This document shows positions 1 through 14,265 of a DNA stretch of 64,000 nucleotides, in pieces. The notes under the pieces were generated by a model that had not been told where the DNA came from, searched no databases, and saw nothing but the letters and a program-made list of their open reading frames with translations. A program made the translations under genes and the position numbers. This DNA is from Vibrio sp. ES.051 (GTDB lineage: Bacteria > Pseudomonadota > Gammaproteobacteria > Enterobacterales > Vibrionaceae), in contig NZ_PDJL01000002.1 of the NCBI RefSeq assembly GCF_002563795.1, forward strand, positions 1-64,000. Direction: 5' to 3'. Positions within the stretch are counted from its first letter, which is position 1. Each line of letters starts with the position of its first letter.

Positions 1-588
<588 letters not shown>

Positions 589-656
589 TACGAAAGATTA
601 TTGCGATGAGTGTTCACACAGATTGATACGGTTTATAAAGTTTAAGAGACGATACT

Positions 657-733
657 GGGTCTGTAGCTCAGGTGGTTAGAGCGTTCGCCTGATAAGCGAG
701 AGGTCGGTGGTTCGAGTCCACTCAGACCCACCA
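657..733 (+). tRNA. tRNA-Ile(GAT) in the 16S-23S spacer
   Basis: A 77-nt cloverleaf with acceptor arms GGGTCTG/CAGACCC, anticodon GAT in the loop CTGATAA, a GGTTCGAGTCC T-arm and an encoded CCA end. It lies in the spacer of the first rRNA operon and is processed from the rRNA transcript. Confidence 0.97.
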
Positions 734-775
734 ATTTCCTTCCCAGAAAATTGGCATACAGTATCGACACCTGAT

Positions 776-851
776 GGGGCTATAGCTCAGCTGGGAGAGC
801 GCCTGCCTTGCACGCAGGAGGTCTGCGGTTCGATCCCGCATAGCTCCACCA
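776..851 (+). tRNA. tRNA-Ala(TGC) in the 16S-23S spacer
   Basis: A 76-nt cloverleaf, acceptor GGGGCTA/TAGCTCC, anticodon TGC, encoded CCA. It follows tRNA-Ile, giving the classic Ile-Ala spacer type. The other rRNA operon in the window carries a different pair, Ala(GGC)-Glu(TTC). Confidence 0.97.
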
Positions 852-904
852 TCTTTAAGTGCATTCAATGAGTGTGTTTAAACATGGTTTTCATTAGAAA
901 ACTT

Positions 905-917
905 TGCTCTTTAACAA
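905..917 (+). promoter_or_regulatory. boxA antitermination element in the rrn spacer
   Basis: TGCTCTTTAACAA matches the boxA sequence bound by the NusB/NusE complex for rRNA antitermination. The same element is present in the spacer of the second operon (41494-41506) and in its leader (39400-39410). Confidence 0.8.
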
Positions 918-1145
918 TTTGGAAAGCTGACTGATAACAACAACGTTGTTATCAAATAAAGTTCTCAAATGTTATCGTAAAGATAAACACCAAAACAACA
1001 CATTCAAGTGTTCTTGGGAATATCACTATTACAGTGATTATTCGAAATTGAGTCCGGCAAAATCGAAATGTCTCTCGCTCATGTCAAATAATGAGAGACA
1101 ACTTTGGTGATTTGAACATCAACTCGAAACTCCTTCGGGTTGTAT

Positions 1146-4033
<2,888 letters not shown>

Positions 4034-4145
4034 ACAACACCCAAGGGGTTTTGATGGGCTCAATACAAGAAAACTTGATTGTGTTAAGAACTGAAACAGC
4101 TTTCCAGATTATTAATTACTGCGTTGGCGGTAGTTAAAAAGAATT

Positions 4146-4265
4146 TGCTTGGCGACCATAGCGTTTTGGACCCACCTGACTTCCATGCCGAACTCAGAAG
4201 TGAAACGAAATAGCGCCGATGGTAGTGTGGGGTTTCCCCATGTGAGAGTAGGACATCGCCAGGCT
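4146..4265 (+). rRNA. rrf: 5S ribosomal RNA (first rrn operon)
   Basis: About 120 nt starting TGCTTGGCGACC and ending CGCCAGGCT, which pair to form helix I. It differs from the second copy by two substitutions in loop B/helix III (GCGTTTTGGACCC here, GCATTTTGGCCCC there). Confidence 0.95.
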
Positions 4266-4365
4266 TTATTTATCGCTTTTGAATTTACCTTAATATTAAG
4301 GTGCTTCTGAAAGCAAAACTAAAATTTAGCATGATAAATAAGACTAAGTTTTAGTAACAATTTGT

Positions 4366-4456
4366 GGAGAGATGGCTGAGTGGTTGAAAGCACCGGTCTT
4401 GAAAACCGGCATACGTTAATAGCGTATCTAGGGTTCAAATCCCTATCTCTCCGCCA
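4366..4456 (+). tRNA. tRNA-Ser(TGA)
   Basis: A 91-nt class II tRNA with a long variable arm, acceptor GGAGAGA/TCTCTCC, anticodon TGA, discriminator G and encoded CCA. It lies 100 nt after 5S and is probably the distal tRNA of the rRNA operon transcript. Confidence 0.96.
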
Positions 4457-4470
4457 CTTTTAATGAAAAA

Positions 4471-4494
4471 CCGCTGTTCTTACAGCGGTTTTTT
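4471..4494 (+). terminator. Intrinsic terminator of the first rrn operon
   Basis: Stem CCGCTGT/ACAGCGG with a short loop followed by TTTTTT, directly after tRNA-Ser. Confidence 0.9.
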
Positions 4495-4555
4495 CGTTTC
4501 TTTACTTTAAAAATTGCCAATACATGAAAATAGTAGATGTATTTAGAAATTAACT

Positions 4556-4833
4556 GTTTAGGTCTCTCAATTTCTCGAACCAGTTTGGCAATGCGAGCAG
4601 TAAGTACATTCTAGAAAGCGATTTCATGCCGCACAACCCCTTCCACTAATATTCACTAGTAACCAGTGAGCTTTGGTTCGCTCGATGTACTGTAGCCGCC
4701 AACTCCAAACCTACATCAGCCATTATCATAACAGTATGATGGCTTTTGCTGTCATCTTTTATATTTGCGCTAGATTGCTCACTCATGATGCTTTGTCGAC
4801 CCAAGGCACAACGATGGCCTCGCCAATACATCT
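4556..4833. repeat. Degenerate repeat downstream of rrn (copy A)
   Basis: This stretch is a diverged relative of 45059-45325, which lies at the same place behind the second rRNA operon. Shared blocks in the same order include TTTAGGTCTCTC, CATTCTAGAAAGC, GAGCTTTGGTTCGC (near-identical) and CCAAGG. No intact reading frame is present here. On the minus strand the sister copy has a longer open stretch, so this may be a decayed gene. The rest of 4500-5218 shows no gene I can support. A 93-codon plus-strand frame at 4673-4954 crosses the repeat and has no family features. Confidence 0.6.
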
Positions 4834-5218
4834 TGTGAATAGAGAATTACTGCTCTATCAAATTTCTCGTCCAGCGCAAAGGGTGGGCCTAATTCTTCTT
4901 CAAGAAAGCTTGAACCACAGACTTCTGCTTATGTTAAAAAATTTAGCGAGTTGAATGTAAGAATGGACGTCTTGGTAGTAGGCGCAGCCAGCAATCTCAT
5001 TTTCATTCGGATGGATTTTTCTTCTTGCTCACGTCGAGACGGCAAGGCTAAGCCCATAACAATTCACCATCATGTATTGAACTTGAAACAAAGTGACTCC
5101 TGTAACTTTTTAAATACTGAGGAGTTTTAAATGCAATACATTACTAAATTCTAAGATTTTACCATCAATATCGCTTTAGTTTTGGTTACAATATCGTCAT
5201 CAAAGCTTTGGGGGAATT

Positions 5219-5602
5219 ATGGGACAACTTTCCATTCTTGGTTTTATTGCACTGGGTGGTGCTTTCGGTGCGTGTTCTCGTTACTTGATATCTGAACTGT
5301 GTGTCATTGTATTAGGGCGTGGTTTTCCATACGGTACGCTAATTGTTAACGTGGTCGGTTCATTTATTATGGGTTTGCTGATCGCTGCCTTTGAAAGTGA
5401 ACATCTGGCAACAGAACCTTGGCGACAAGTGATTGGTTTGGGCTTTTTAGGGGCACTAACGACGTTTTCTACCTTTTCTATGGATAATGTTTTACTTATG
5501 CAGCAAGGTGCATTTTTTAAGATGGGGTTAAATATTTTCTTAAATGTGGTGCTTAGCATCTCTGCCGCGTGGATCGGTTTCCAATTATTGATGCGCAGCT
5601 AG
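5219..5602 (+). CDS. crcB: Fluoride efflux channel FluC/CrcB
   Basis: A 127-aa inner-membrane protein with four hydrophobic segments. Members of the FluC/CrcB family form dual-topology dimers that export fluoride. Family motifs are visible: GGAFGACSRY near residues 13-22, GTLIVNVVGSF near 40-50, and GFLGALTTFSTFS near 75-87 with the Thr/Phe-rich fluoride-track segment. The start is ATG after GGGGAA. It stands alone between an rRNA operon and the thiamine operon and has its own terminator. I do not see a fluoride riboswitch in front of it. Confidence 0.95.
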   Translation: MGQLSILGFIALGGAFGACSRYLISELCVIVLGRGFPYGTLIVNVVGSFIMGLLIAAFESEHLATEPWRQVIGLGFLGALTTFSTFSMDNVLLMQQGAFFKMGLNIFLNVVLSISAAWIGFQLLMRS

Positions 5603-5627
5603 CAAAGTAGTTAAAAATTAAACAGGT

Positions 5628-5653
5628 CGGCTTGGTTTCACCAAGCCGTTTTT
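5628..5653 (+). terminator. Intrinsic terminator after crcB
   Basis: Perfect stem CGGCTTGG/CCAAGCCG with loop TTTCA and a TTTTTAT tail. Confidence 0.9.
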
Positions 5654-5666
5654 ATATACTGATATC

Positions 5667-5750
5667 ACTTGTCGGAGTGCCATAAGGCTGAGACCGTTAA
5701 TTCGGGATCCGTTGAACCTGATCAGATTAGAATCTGCGAAGGGAACAAGA
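5667..5750 (+). promoter_or_regulatory. TPP (THI-box) riboswitch
   Basis: Contains the hallmark blocks of the thiamine pyrophosphate aptamer: GGAGTGC, GGCTGAGA, CCGTTGAACCTGATC and GCGAAGGGAACAAG, closed by a short P1 stem CTTGT/ACAAG. It lies about 175 nt before thiC and very likely represses the whole thi operon when TPP is abundant. A CTCTTGT segment at about 5850-5856 could pair with the 3' P1 strand (ACAAGAG) as part of the expression platform. That pairing is inference. Confidence 0.95.
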
Positions 5751-5901
5751 GAAGATATTTATACCGGAGCTCTTTCTGGTTGATCTATCAAATAGTCGAA
5801 TGTTGTTATAGGCAAATTACTTAAGCTTTATTTAGCCTTAATTTGACTCCTCTTGTCGCATCTATCCGCCAAGCATTTTTATCCAATTACTTTTTATCTA
5901 G

Positions 5902-7865
<1,964 letters not shown>

Positions 7866-7866
<1 letters not shown>

Positions 7867-9215
7867 TGATGAAAATCCTTATTCCGTCATCATTAATTGA
7901 ATTAACGTGGTTAGTTCAGCAGTGCTTGTTGTTGGCGAAAGAGCAGGGTTTTAGCATTGAAATGATTGAGTTGGGTGTGAGCCCAACTCAGTCTATTCAG
8001 CTTATTTGTGACCAACAAATTAAGAGCGTAAGTACCGACCTCTGTACTGATCATTTGAATGATGATAGCGAACATGTAATTTATTATCGCTCCTCGCTGT
8101 CCGTTAAGGAATACCTTAAACAAGCCTCTTCAGACGTCTACATCGGTATTGATGATCGGCAGGTGAGCCGACAAGCACAACTCGATATCTGGCATCATCC
8201 GATCAACGGTGAGGTGAGAGCGCTCTCTAGTTCGTTTGATTCCTCTCATTATTTTAAACCTGAGTTACATTTGGCTTGGGTCTTAACATTGTTAGTCTTG
8301 GATTTTCCTATCGAGGATGCGCTGACGTTTGCTCGTGCCATGACCAATGTTTCACGTGAAACATCCATTGATGGTGAAGCTATGGTTTCACAGTCTTGGG
8401 CGTGTGAGTTTTCCGATTTTCCAATCCCAGTCCTTGAAGATGAGCGTTTAGGTATTCAAGTCGGCTGGGCGACAGAAGGTCACGAACTACGTTTTCCAAC
8501 GTTGAACAGGAACCGTTTGGGACTTTATCCGGTTGTTGATGATGTTGTTTGGGTCGAACGTTTATTGCCATTAGGCATTAATACCATTCAGCTGCGTATC
8601 AAAAATCCAGACCAACCTGATTTAGAACAACAGGTGGCGCGTGCTATTGAACTTGGGCAACAGTACAACGCGCAGGTATTTATTAACGATTACTGGGAGT
8701 TAGCCATTAAGTATGGTGCGTTTGGTGTCCATCTTGGTCAGGAAGATATTGAAGAGTCTAACCTGAGCGAGTTGAGCCAAGCTGGCATTCGCTTGGGCTT
8801 ATCAACCCATGGTTATTACGAGTTGCTCCGTATTGTCCAAAGCCATCCAAGCTATATTGCCCTCGGGCATATTTTTCCAACGACGACAAAGCAAATGCCT
8901 TCAAAGCCACAAGGGCTTATTCGTTTAGCTCTGTACCAAAAGTTGATTAATAGTATTCCTTACCGTAATGAAAGCGGCAGTGAAGTGCTTGGTTATCCGA
9001 CGGTGGCTATTGGTGGTATTGACCAATCCAACGCGCCGCAAGTTTGGCAATGTGGAGTGTCGAGTTTAGCCGTCGTGCGAGCGATTACTTTGGCTAAGTC
9101 TCCACAATCAGTGATTCACTTCTTTGCTGATTTAATGACAGAAGAACAGCGCACAGTTGATGAAACTTCGTTGAATCAAAGCTTCAAGGTGGGAGACGAT
9201 AGTGCTCACAGATAA
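7866..9215 (+). CDS. thiE: Thiamine-phosphate synthase ThiE with N-terminal extension
   Basis: 449 aa, about twice the length of a standard ThiE (roughly 210 aa). The catalytic TIM-barrel domain occupies residues ~218-430: TIQLRIKN, FINDYWELA, GVHLGQED, ALGHIFPTTTK and AIGGI are the substrate and pyrophosphate-binding motifs. It couples HMP-PP to the thiazole phosphate. Residues 1-210 are not ThiE. Their end (FPIEDALTFARAM) loosely resembles the C-terminus of ThiD-type kinases, but no intact kinase motif is visible, so a decayed or repurposed domain is possible. The gene overlaps thiF by 14 nt. A perfect parS palindrome is embedded in its codons for NVSRET. Confidence 0.93.
8348..8363. promoter_or_regulatory. 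parS site inside thiE
   Basis: TGTTTCACGTGAAACA, a perfect 16-bp palindrome identical to the chromosomal ParB-binding site consensus. It is read in frame as part of ThiE (V-S-R-E-T). See also 12207, 18991 and 60393. Confidence 0.88.
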
Positions 9216-9957
9216 AGAATTTATGCGTTACCAGCGTCAGATTGCTGTACCTGAGGTGGGTGAAAAGGGTCAAGTTCAACTAGGCCAGTCGCATGTGCTG
9301 ATAGTCGGTTGTGGTGGACTTGGCAGCGCGGCGAGTCTGTATTTAGCCGGTGCTGGGGTTGGTAAGTTGGTTTTGGTGGATGACGATGACGTTGATAACA
9401 GTAACCTACAGCGGCAGGTGATCTATCGTGAGCACGATTTGGGCATGGCCAAAGTCGATGCAGCCGCACAACAACTCGCTGCGCTCAACCCCATGGTTCA
9501 AGTGCGTACAATCGCTAAGCGACTGGATAAATTACCGCTACAACTCGAAGTCATGTTGGCGGATGTGGTATTGGATTGCTGCGATAACCTGCCTACGAGA
9601 CAGCTGATCAATCAAGTGTGTTTTGAGCAAAGCACGCCACTCATTTCTGCTGCAGCTATTGGTTGGCAAGGTCAGTTTGCAGTGTTTGATTATCAGTCTA
9701 AAGACTCAGGCTGTTACCGTTGCTTATATCCTTTTGACGAACTTCAGCAGGTTAAAACGTGCAGTGAGAACGGTGTCGTCGGTCCGGTGGTAGGCACACT
9801 CGGCAACTACCAAGCAATGGCGGCTATCCAAAAACTGGCCACTGGGGCATTCCATGTATCGACGAATCAGTTACATATTTTTGATGGTCTACTGATGAGC
9901 TGGAATCACTTAGCGATAGGTAAGGACCGTCAATGTCAGGTTTGTGGACAGAGCTAG
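9202..9957 (+). CDS. thiF: Sulfur-carrier adenylyltransferase ThiF
   Basis: A 251-aa E1-like enzyme of the ThiF/MoeB/HesA family that adenylates the C-terminal glycine of ThiS so that sulfur can be loaded. The nucleotide-binding loop GCGGLGSAASLYLAGAGVG (near residues 36-54), the Arg of NLQRQ, the D of LDCCDN, and two zinc-binding Cys pairs (CYRC near 173 and CQVC near the C-terminus) are all visible. It starts inside the end of thiE and is followed by thiS. Confidence 0.95.
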   Translation: MLTDKEFMRYQRQIAVPEVGEKGQVQLGQSHVLIVGCGGLGSAASLYLAGAGVGKLVLVDDDDVDNSNLQRQVIYREHDLGMAKVDAAAQQLAALNPMVQVRTIAKRLDKLPLQLEVMLADVVLDCCDNLPTRQLINQVCFEQSTPLISAAAIGWQGQFAVFDYQSKDSGCYRCLYPFDELQQVKTCSENGVVGPVVGTLGNYQAMAAIQKLATGAFHVSTNQLHIFDGLLMSWNHLAIGKDRQCQVCGQS

Positions 9958-9997
9958 CCACGAGTAATACAAGTCAGAGCATAGAGAGTCGGAAGCA

Positions 9998-10261
9998 ATG
10001 ACATTATCTAAATCTAACAATTCAATACTAAATTCATCTCAAGGTGCGGACAATCAGCACATGACGATTACCATCAATGAACAGCGACACAAAGTGGAAG
10101 TTGGAGTGAACTTACAGCAGATCATTGTGCGATTTTCTCTGCCAGAAATAGGCTGTGTGTTCGCCATTAATAACTATGTGATACCGCGCAGTGAATGGGC
10201 GAGCACAGACCTTTCCGAGGGAGATAGCCTCTCTTTGTTTCAAGCAATCGCAGGGGGTTAA
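9998..10261 (+). CDS. thiS: Sulfur-carrier protein ThiS
   Basis: A small ubiquitin-like sulfur carrier for thiazole formation. It ends in Gly-Gly, which becomes the C-terminal thiocarboxylate after ThiF activation. The family core (66 aa, [10 protein letters not shown]...) begins at ATG 10061. The longer frame from 9998 adds 21 residues with no family counterpart. Neither start has an ideal Shine-Dalgarno site, and 10061 is preferred on family length. It lies between thiF and thiG, 5 nt before the latter. Confidence 0.9.
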   Translation: MTLSKSNNSILNSSQGADNQHMTITINEQRHKVEVGVNLQQIIVRFSLPEIGCVFAINNYVIPRSEWASTDLSEGDSLSLFQAIAGG

Positions 10262-10266
10262 CGTCG

Positions 10267-11034
10267 ATGCTTAAAATTGGTGATAAACAATTCGAATCAA
10301 GACTGTTCACTGGAACAGGCAAGTTTGCCAACAGCCGATTAATGGCTGAAGCGATTCAAGTGTCGGGTTCTCAACTTGCAACTATGGCGTTGAAGCGTGT
10401 AAATGTGAACGACCAACAAGACGATATTTTGCTGCCGTTAGTACAAGCGGGTGTGAACTTATTGCCGAACACTTCGGGTGCAAAGAATGCTAAAGATGCC
10501 GTATTTGCTGCACAACTAGCGCGAGAAGCGTTAGGTACTAACTGGTTAAAACTGGAAATTCACCCAGATCCGAAGTACCTAATGCCAGACCCAATCGAGA
10601 CACTTGCAGCCGCTGAGCGGTTGGTACGTGATGGTTTTATTGTTCTTCCATACTGCCATGCGGACCCTGTTTTGTGTAAGCGTTTAGAAGAAGTAGGCTG
10701 TGCGGCTGTGATGCCATTAGGTGCGCCGATCGGCTCTAACAAAGGCATCGCATCGCACGACTTTCTTGAAATCATTATCGATCAAGCCAACGTTCCAGTG
10801 GTTGTGGATGCAGGGATTGGCGCGCCTTCTCATGCGGCGCGTGCGATGGAAATGGGCGTCGATGCCGTCCTAGTGAATACCGCTATTGCAGCGTCGAGCA
10901 ATCCCGTGGCGATGGCGAAGGCATTTAAGTTGGCCGTTGAGTCGGGCCGTTTAGCTTATGAAGCGGGACTTGCTGGCAAAGTTTCTCATGCTGTAGCGTC
11001 GAGTCCTTTGACCTCATTTCTGGATGAGCTGTAA
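10267..11034 (+). CDS. thiG: Thiazole synthase ThiG
   Basis: A 255-aa TIM-barrel enzyme that assembles the thiazole phosphate ring from deoxyxylulose 5-phosphate, dehydroglycine and the ThiS thiocarboxylate. The Schiff-base lysine is Lys95 in [10 protein letters not shown]. The phosphate-binding GIGAPSHAA and [10 protein letters not shown] motifs are present. Length is normal. It forms a complex with ThiH or ThiS in known systems and sits directly between those genes here. Confidence 0.97.
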   Translation: MLKIGDKQFESRLFTGTGKFANSRLMAEAIQVSGSQLATMALKRVNVNDQQDDILLPLVQAGVNLLPNTSGAKNAKDAVFAAQLAREALGTNWLKLEIHPDPKYLMPDPIETLAAAERLVRDGFIVLPYCHADPVLCKRLEEVGCAAVMPLGAPIGSNKGIASHDFLEIIIDQANVPVVVDAGIGAPSHAARAMEMGVDAVLVNTAIAASSNPVAMAKAFKLAVESGRLAYEAGLAGKVSHAVASSPLTSFLDEL

Positions 11035-11049
11035 TGGTGGAGTCATAAC

Positions 11050-12177
11050 ATGAGTTTTTATGAACGGTTTAAGCAGCTTAATTGGGATGACATTTCCATG
11101 TCGATCTATGCGAAAACGGCCCAAGATGTGGAGCGAGCATTAAGTAAAACTAGACGTGACTTGGAAGATTTCAAAGCGTTGATCTCACCAGCGGCAGAGC
11201 CTTATCTGGAGCAGATGGCACAACAATCTTACGCGCTAACACGTAAGCGCTTTGGTAATACGATGTCGCTTTATATACCGTTGTACCTTTCTAACTTGTG
11301 TGCGAATGCGTGTATCTATTGCGGCTTTTCAATGGAAAACCGCATCAAGCGTAGGACGTTGAATAAAGATGAAGTTGCCGCTGAAGTGGAAGCCATTAAG
11401 CGTATGAAATTCGACAGCGTATTGTTGGTCACAGGAGAGCATGAAACCAAAGTAGGGATGAACTACTTTCGTGAGATGCTGCCTTTGATTAAGCAGCGGT
11501 TCAATTATTTAGCCATGGAAGTTCAGCCTTTAGATCAAGATAACTACGCCGAGCTGAAGAGCTTGGGGTTGGACGCGGTGATGGTGTATCAAGAAACTTA
11601 CCATCCATCAACCTACGCGCAGCATCACCTTCGCGGTAATAAAACGAATTTTCGCTATCGCTTAGAAACGCCCGATAGGTTAGCAAGAGCCGGAATTGAT
11701 AAAATTGGTATTGGTGCTCTGATTGGTTTGGAAGAGTGGCGAACGGACTGTTTTTATGTTGCGGCACACCTCAATTACCTAGAGCATACATACTGGCAAA
11801 CACGATACTCGATTTCCTTTCCGCGTTTACGACCTTGTGAAGGTTCGAGCTCTGCCAATGTATTACAGCCAAAGTCGGTAATGACCGATAAGCAATTGGT
11901 GCAATTGATTTGCGCATATCGCTTGCTGAATCCAGAAGTCGAGTTGTCTTTATCCACTCGTGAGTCAGAAACGTTCCGAGACAATGTTTTACCTTTAGGC
12001 ATCACGAGCATGTCTGCCGCATCGAAAACCCAACCAGGAGGTTACGCTACGGAAGAAGTCGCTCTCGAGCAGTTTGAAATCAGCGACGAGCGAAGTGCGG
12101 GTTCAGTAGAAGATATGATCCGGGTGAAAGGGTTTGACCCTGTATGGCGAGATTGGCACTCGGCGTATTCTGGTTAA
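11050..12177 (+). CDS. thiH: 2-iminoacetate (dehydroglycine) synthase ThiH
   Basis: A 375-aa radical SAM enzyme that cleaves tyrosine to supply dehydroglycine to ThiG. The cluster motif CX3CX2C is Cys84, Cys88 and Cys91 (NLCANACIYC). Presence of ThiH rather than ThiO indicates the tyrosine-dependent route seen in facultative anaerobes. It is the last gene of the thi operon, followed by a parS site and a strong bidirectional terminator. Confidence 0.97.
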   Translation: MSFYERFKQLNWDDISMSIYAKTAQDVERALSKTRRDLEDFKALISPAAEPYLEQMAQQSYALTRKRFGNTMSLYIPLYLSNLCANACIYCGFSMENRIKRRTLNKDEVAAEVEAIKRMKFDSVLLVTGEHETKVGMNYFREMLPLIKQRFNYLAMEVQPLDQDNYAELKSLGLDAVMVYQETYHPSTYAQHHLRGNKTNFRYRLETPDRLARAGIDKIGIGALIGLEEWRTDCFYVAAHLNYLEHTYWQTRYSISFPRLRPCEGSSSANVLQPKSVMTDKQLVQLICAYRLLNPEVELSLSTRESETFRDNVLPLGITSMSAASKTQPGGYATEEVALEQFEISDERSAGSVEDMIRVKGFDPVWRDWHSAYSG

Positions 12178-12206
12178 GTAACAAAGAAAGCCACTGGTCA
12201 TCGTTA

Positions 12207-12222
12207 TGTTTCACGTGAAACA
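12207..12222. promoter_or_regulatory. parS site downstream of thiH
   Basis: Second perfect TGTTTCACGTGAAACA palindrome, in the short gap between convergent thiH and the aminopeptidase gene. Confidence 0.88.
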
Positions 12223-12227
12223 TAGGC

Positions 12228-12268
12228 AAAAGTAGAGGGTTGATGCAAAACATCAACCCTCTACTTTT
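12228..12268. terminator. Bidirectional terminator between thiH and the M24 peptidase
   Basis: A perfect 18-bp stem (AAAAGTAGAGGGTTGATG with its complement) and a 5-nt loop CAAAA. The arms end in A-run and T-run, so it can serve both converging transcripts. Confidence 0.93.
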
Positions 12269-12276
12269 TCTATCTT

Positions 12277-14067
12277 CTAGCTGTGTGCTATAGGTAACGT
12301 TGCTTGACGAAGCCACTCTTTCACATCACCTTCAACTAGCGGGCTGATCTCATCCCATACTTTCTGATGGTAATCATTCAGCCAAGCGAGTTCAGGCCGA
12401 GTAAGCATATCAACATTGATGTTGCGCTTGTCGATTGGGCAGCGTGTTAGCGACTCAAATGACAGAACAGGGAAGTCACCTTTAGTTGGTGTTTCAACAA
12501 CAAGTTCCAGATTCTCGATACGAATACCAAACGCGTCTGCACGGTAGTAACCTGGCTCGTTTGATAGCACCATGCCTTCTAATAGAGGCACATCAATTTG
12601 CTTCTTCGAAATGCTTGCTGGGCCTTCATGCACACTTAGGAAGTGGCCCACACCGTGGCCCGTGCCGTGATCGTAATCGTAACCTTCTGCCCATAAGTGT
12701 TGGCGAGCAAGCGTATCGATTTGATAACCACGAGTGCCTTTCGGGAAGCGAGCTCGAGCCACGCCAATATGACCTTTCAGCGCCAACGTAAATTGCTTCT
12801 GCATTTCTGCAGAAGGTTGACCAATCGCGATAGTACGCGTGATATCTGTGGTGCCATCGAGGTACTGACCGCCTGAGTCCACAAGGTAAAGCGTGTTCAG
12901 TGCTAACTTACCAGGTTCAGGTTGGTTCTCGTGATTGTAGTGACACATGGCCGCGTTCCCGCCTGCCGCTGAAATGGTATCGAAGCTGAGATCCATTAGC
13001 GTAGGGTCTTCGCTACGAAAGGCTTCCAGTTTGTCTGCCAATGTCGCTTCGTCATGCAGGTTGCCAGCAGCAACTTCCGCATCTAACCAACATAGGAACT
13101 TGCTCATCGCCACGCCATCGCGGATATGACACGCCTTCATACCCGCAATTTCAACTGCGTTCTTCGCCGCTTTTGGCATCAGACATGGATCTGCTGCTGC
13201 AATCACGGACGCACCAGAGTTTTGTAGTACCAGCTTACACCAAGCGTTACTGATTGCAGGATCAACTAATACCTTTTTATCTGTCATGGCTTCAAGGCGA
13301 GATTGAAGTGCTTCTGGGTGATGAACGGTCACACCGGCACCGACATGCGCATCAAACTCAGCAGGTAGGCGAGCAGGGTCGAGGAAGTATTCAACGGTTG
13401 AGTCGGCATGCAGAATCGCATGTGAAAGTAATACAGGCAGGCGTGATACATCCAAGCCACGGACATTCAGCAGCCAACAAATAGAATCTAGTGCTGTGAT
13501 CACAGCGCTATCTGCACCCGCTTTTTTAACCAGTTGGGCGATTGCTTGACGCTTGCTCTCACTTGATTGACCGACAGCTTCTGTTGGCATTAGGCGAACA
13601 TCTGAGACAACAGGGTCTGGGCGATCCTGCCACAACGCATCAATTGGGTTGTTGGTCAGAATGTTTAGCTCAAGCTTTCCGGCTAGTTTAGCTTGTGCCA
13701 TATCTAGCCAAGCTGAGCTGTGCATGCGAGGGTCAATTGCGACAGAAGCGTTTGCTGGCAGGTTATCTAGAACCCAATCTAAAGCTGGTTCTTCAATAAG
13801 GTGGCGATATTCAAAGAGGTCACCAGAGACTTGTTTGGTGACTTGAACGGTATAGCGACCATCGACAAACATGGCTGCCTTCTCTTTGGTGATGACGGCG
13901 GCACCAGCAGAGCCTGTAAAGCCAGTTAACCAATGCAAGCGCTCGTTGTGCGCTGGTACGTATTCACCCAAATACTCGTCCTCGTGTGGAACCAGTAGGG
14001 CATCAATATTATGTTTTACAAGCCATTCGCGAATCGCATTCACTCGGCTTAGGGTATCGTTGTGCAT
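12277..14067 (-). CDS. M24-family Xaa-Pro aminopeptidase, three-domain type
   Basis: A 596-aa cytosolic metallopeptidase resembling eukaryotic-type aminopeptidase P (XPNPEP1), which removes N-terminal residues preceding proline. Two creatinase-type N-terminal domains precede the pita-bread catalytic domain. Metal ligands are recognisable: two Asp in LVDSGGQYLDGTTDITR, His in GTGHGVGHFLSVHEGP, Glu in LSNEPGYY and Glu in IRIENLELV. A C-terminal M24_C tail with WLNDYHQKVW follows. It is longer than E. coli PepP (441 aa), so I do not assign that symbol. The 198 nt upstream, before the LysR gene, show nothing clear. Confidence 0.93.
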   Translation of the reverse strand: MHNDTLSRVNAIREWLVKHNIDALLVPHEDEYLGEYVPAHNERLHWLTGFTGSAGAAVITKEKAAMFVDGRYTVQVTKQVSGDLFEYRHLIEEPALDWVLDNLPANASVAIDPRMHSSAWLDMAQAKLAGKLELNILTNNPIDALWQDRPDPVVSDVRLMPTEAVGQSSESKRQAIAQLVKKAGADSAVITALDSICWLLNVRGLDVSRLPVLLSHAILHADSTVEYFLDPARLPAEFDAHVGAGVTVHHPEALQSRLEAMTDKKVLVDPAISNAWCKLVLQNSGASVIAAADPCLMPKAAKNAVEIAGMKACHIRDGVAMSKFLCWLDAEVAAGNLHDEATLADKLEAFRSEDPTLMDLSFDTISAAGGNAAMCHYNHENQPEPGKLALNTLYLVDSGGQYLDGTTDITRTIAIGQPSAEMQKQFTLALKGHIGVARARFPKGTRGYQIDTLARQHLWAEGYDYDHGTGHGVGHFLSVHEGPASISKKQIDVPLLEGMVLSNEPGYYRADAFGIRIENLELVVETPTKGDFPVLSFESLTRCPIDKRNINVDMLTRPELAWLNDYHQKVWDEISPLVEGDVKEWLRQATLPIAHS

Positions 14068-14265
14068 CTGTTTTATTCCTTCAAATTACGGCTCCTTTAT
14101 GCTCAGGTTTGGGAGCTGTTTCTTTCTGCCATGCAGTATGATCAACCAAAGTTTGCAATGACTTTGGCTGAGCCGGAGTACAACTGAGCCATAGATGAGC
14201 CAAAAGGACGACGACAGTTAAGCTACTCATTTTACCACTGAAGCGCAAATTGAGAGCGGTACTTT

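Noticed and set aside
4673..4954. 93-codon plus-strand frame after the first rRNA operon
   Set aside because: It crosses a degenerate repeat, has no Shine-Dalgarno site, and the homologous region behind the other operon has no matching frame.
4960..5030. Short stretch reading MDVLVVGAASNLIF, reminiscent of MurB or a PfkB kinase
   Set aside because: Only about 14 residues look familiar and the frame soon becomes meaningless. Too little to call a gene remnant.
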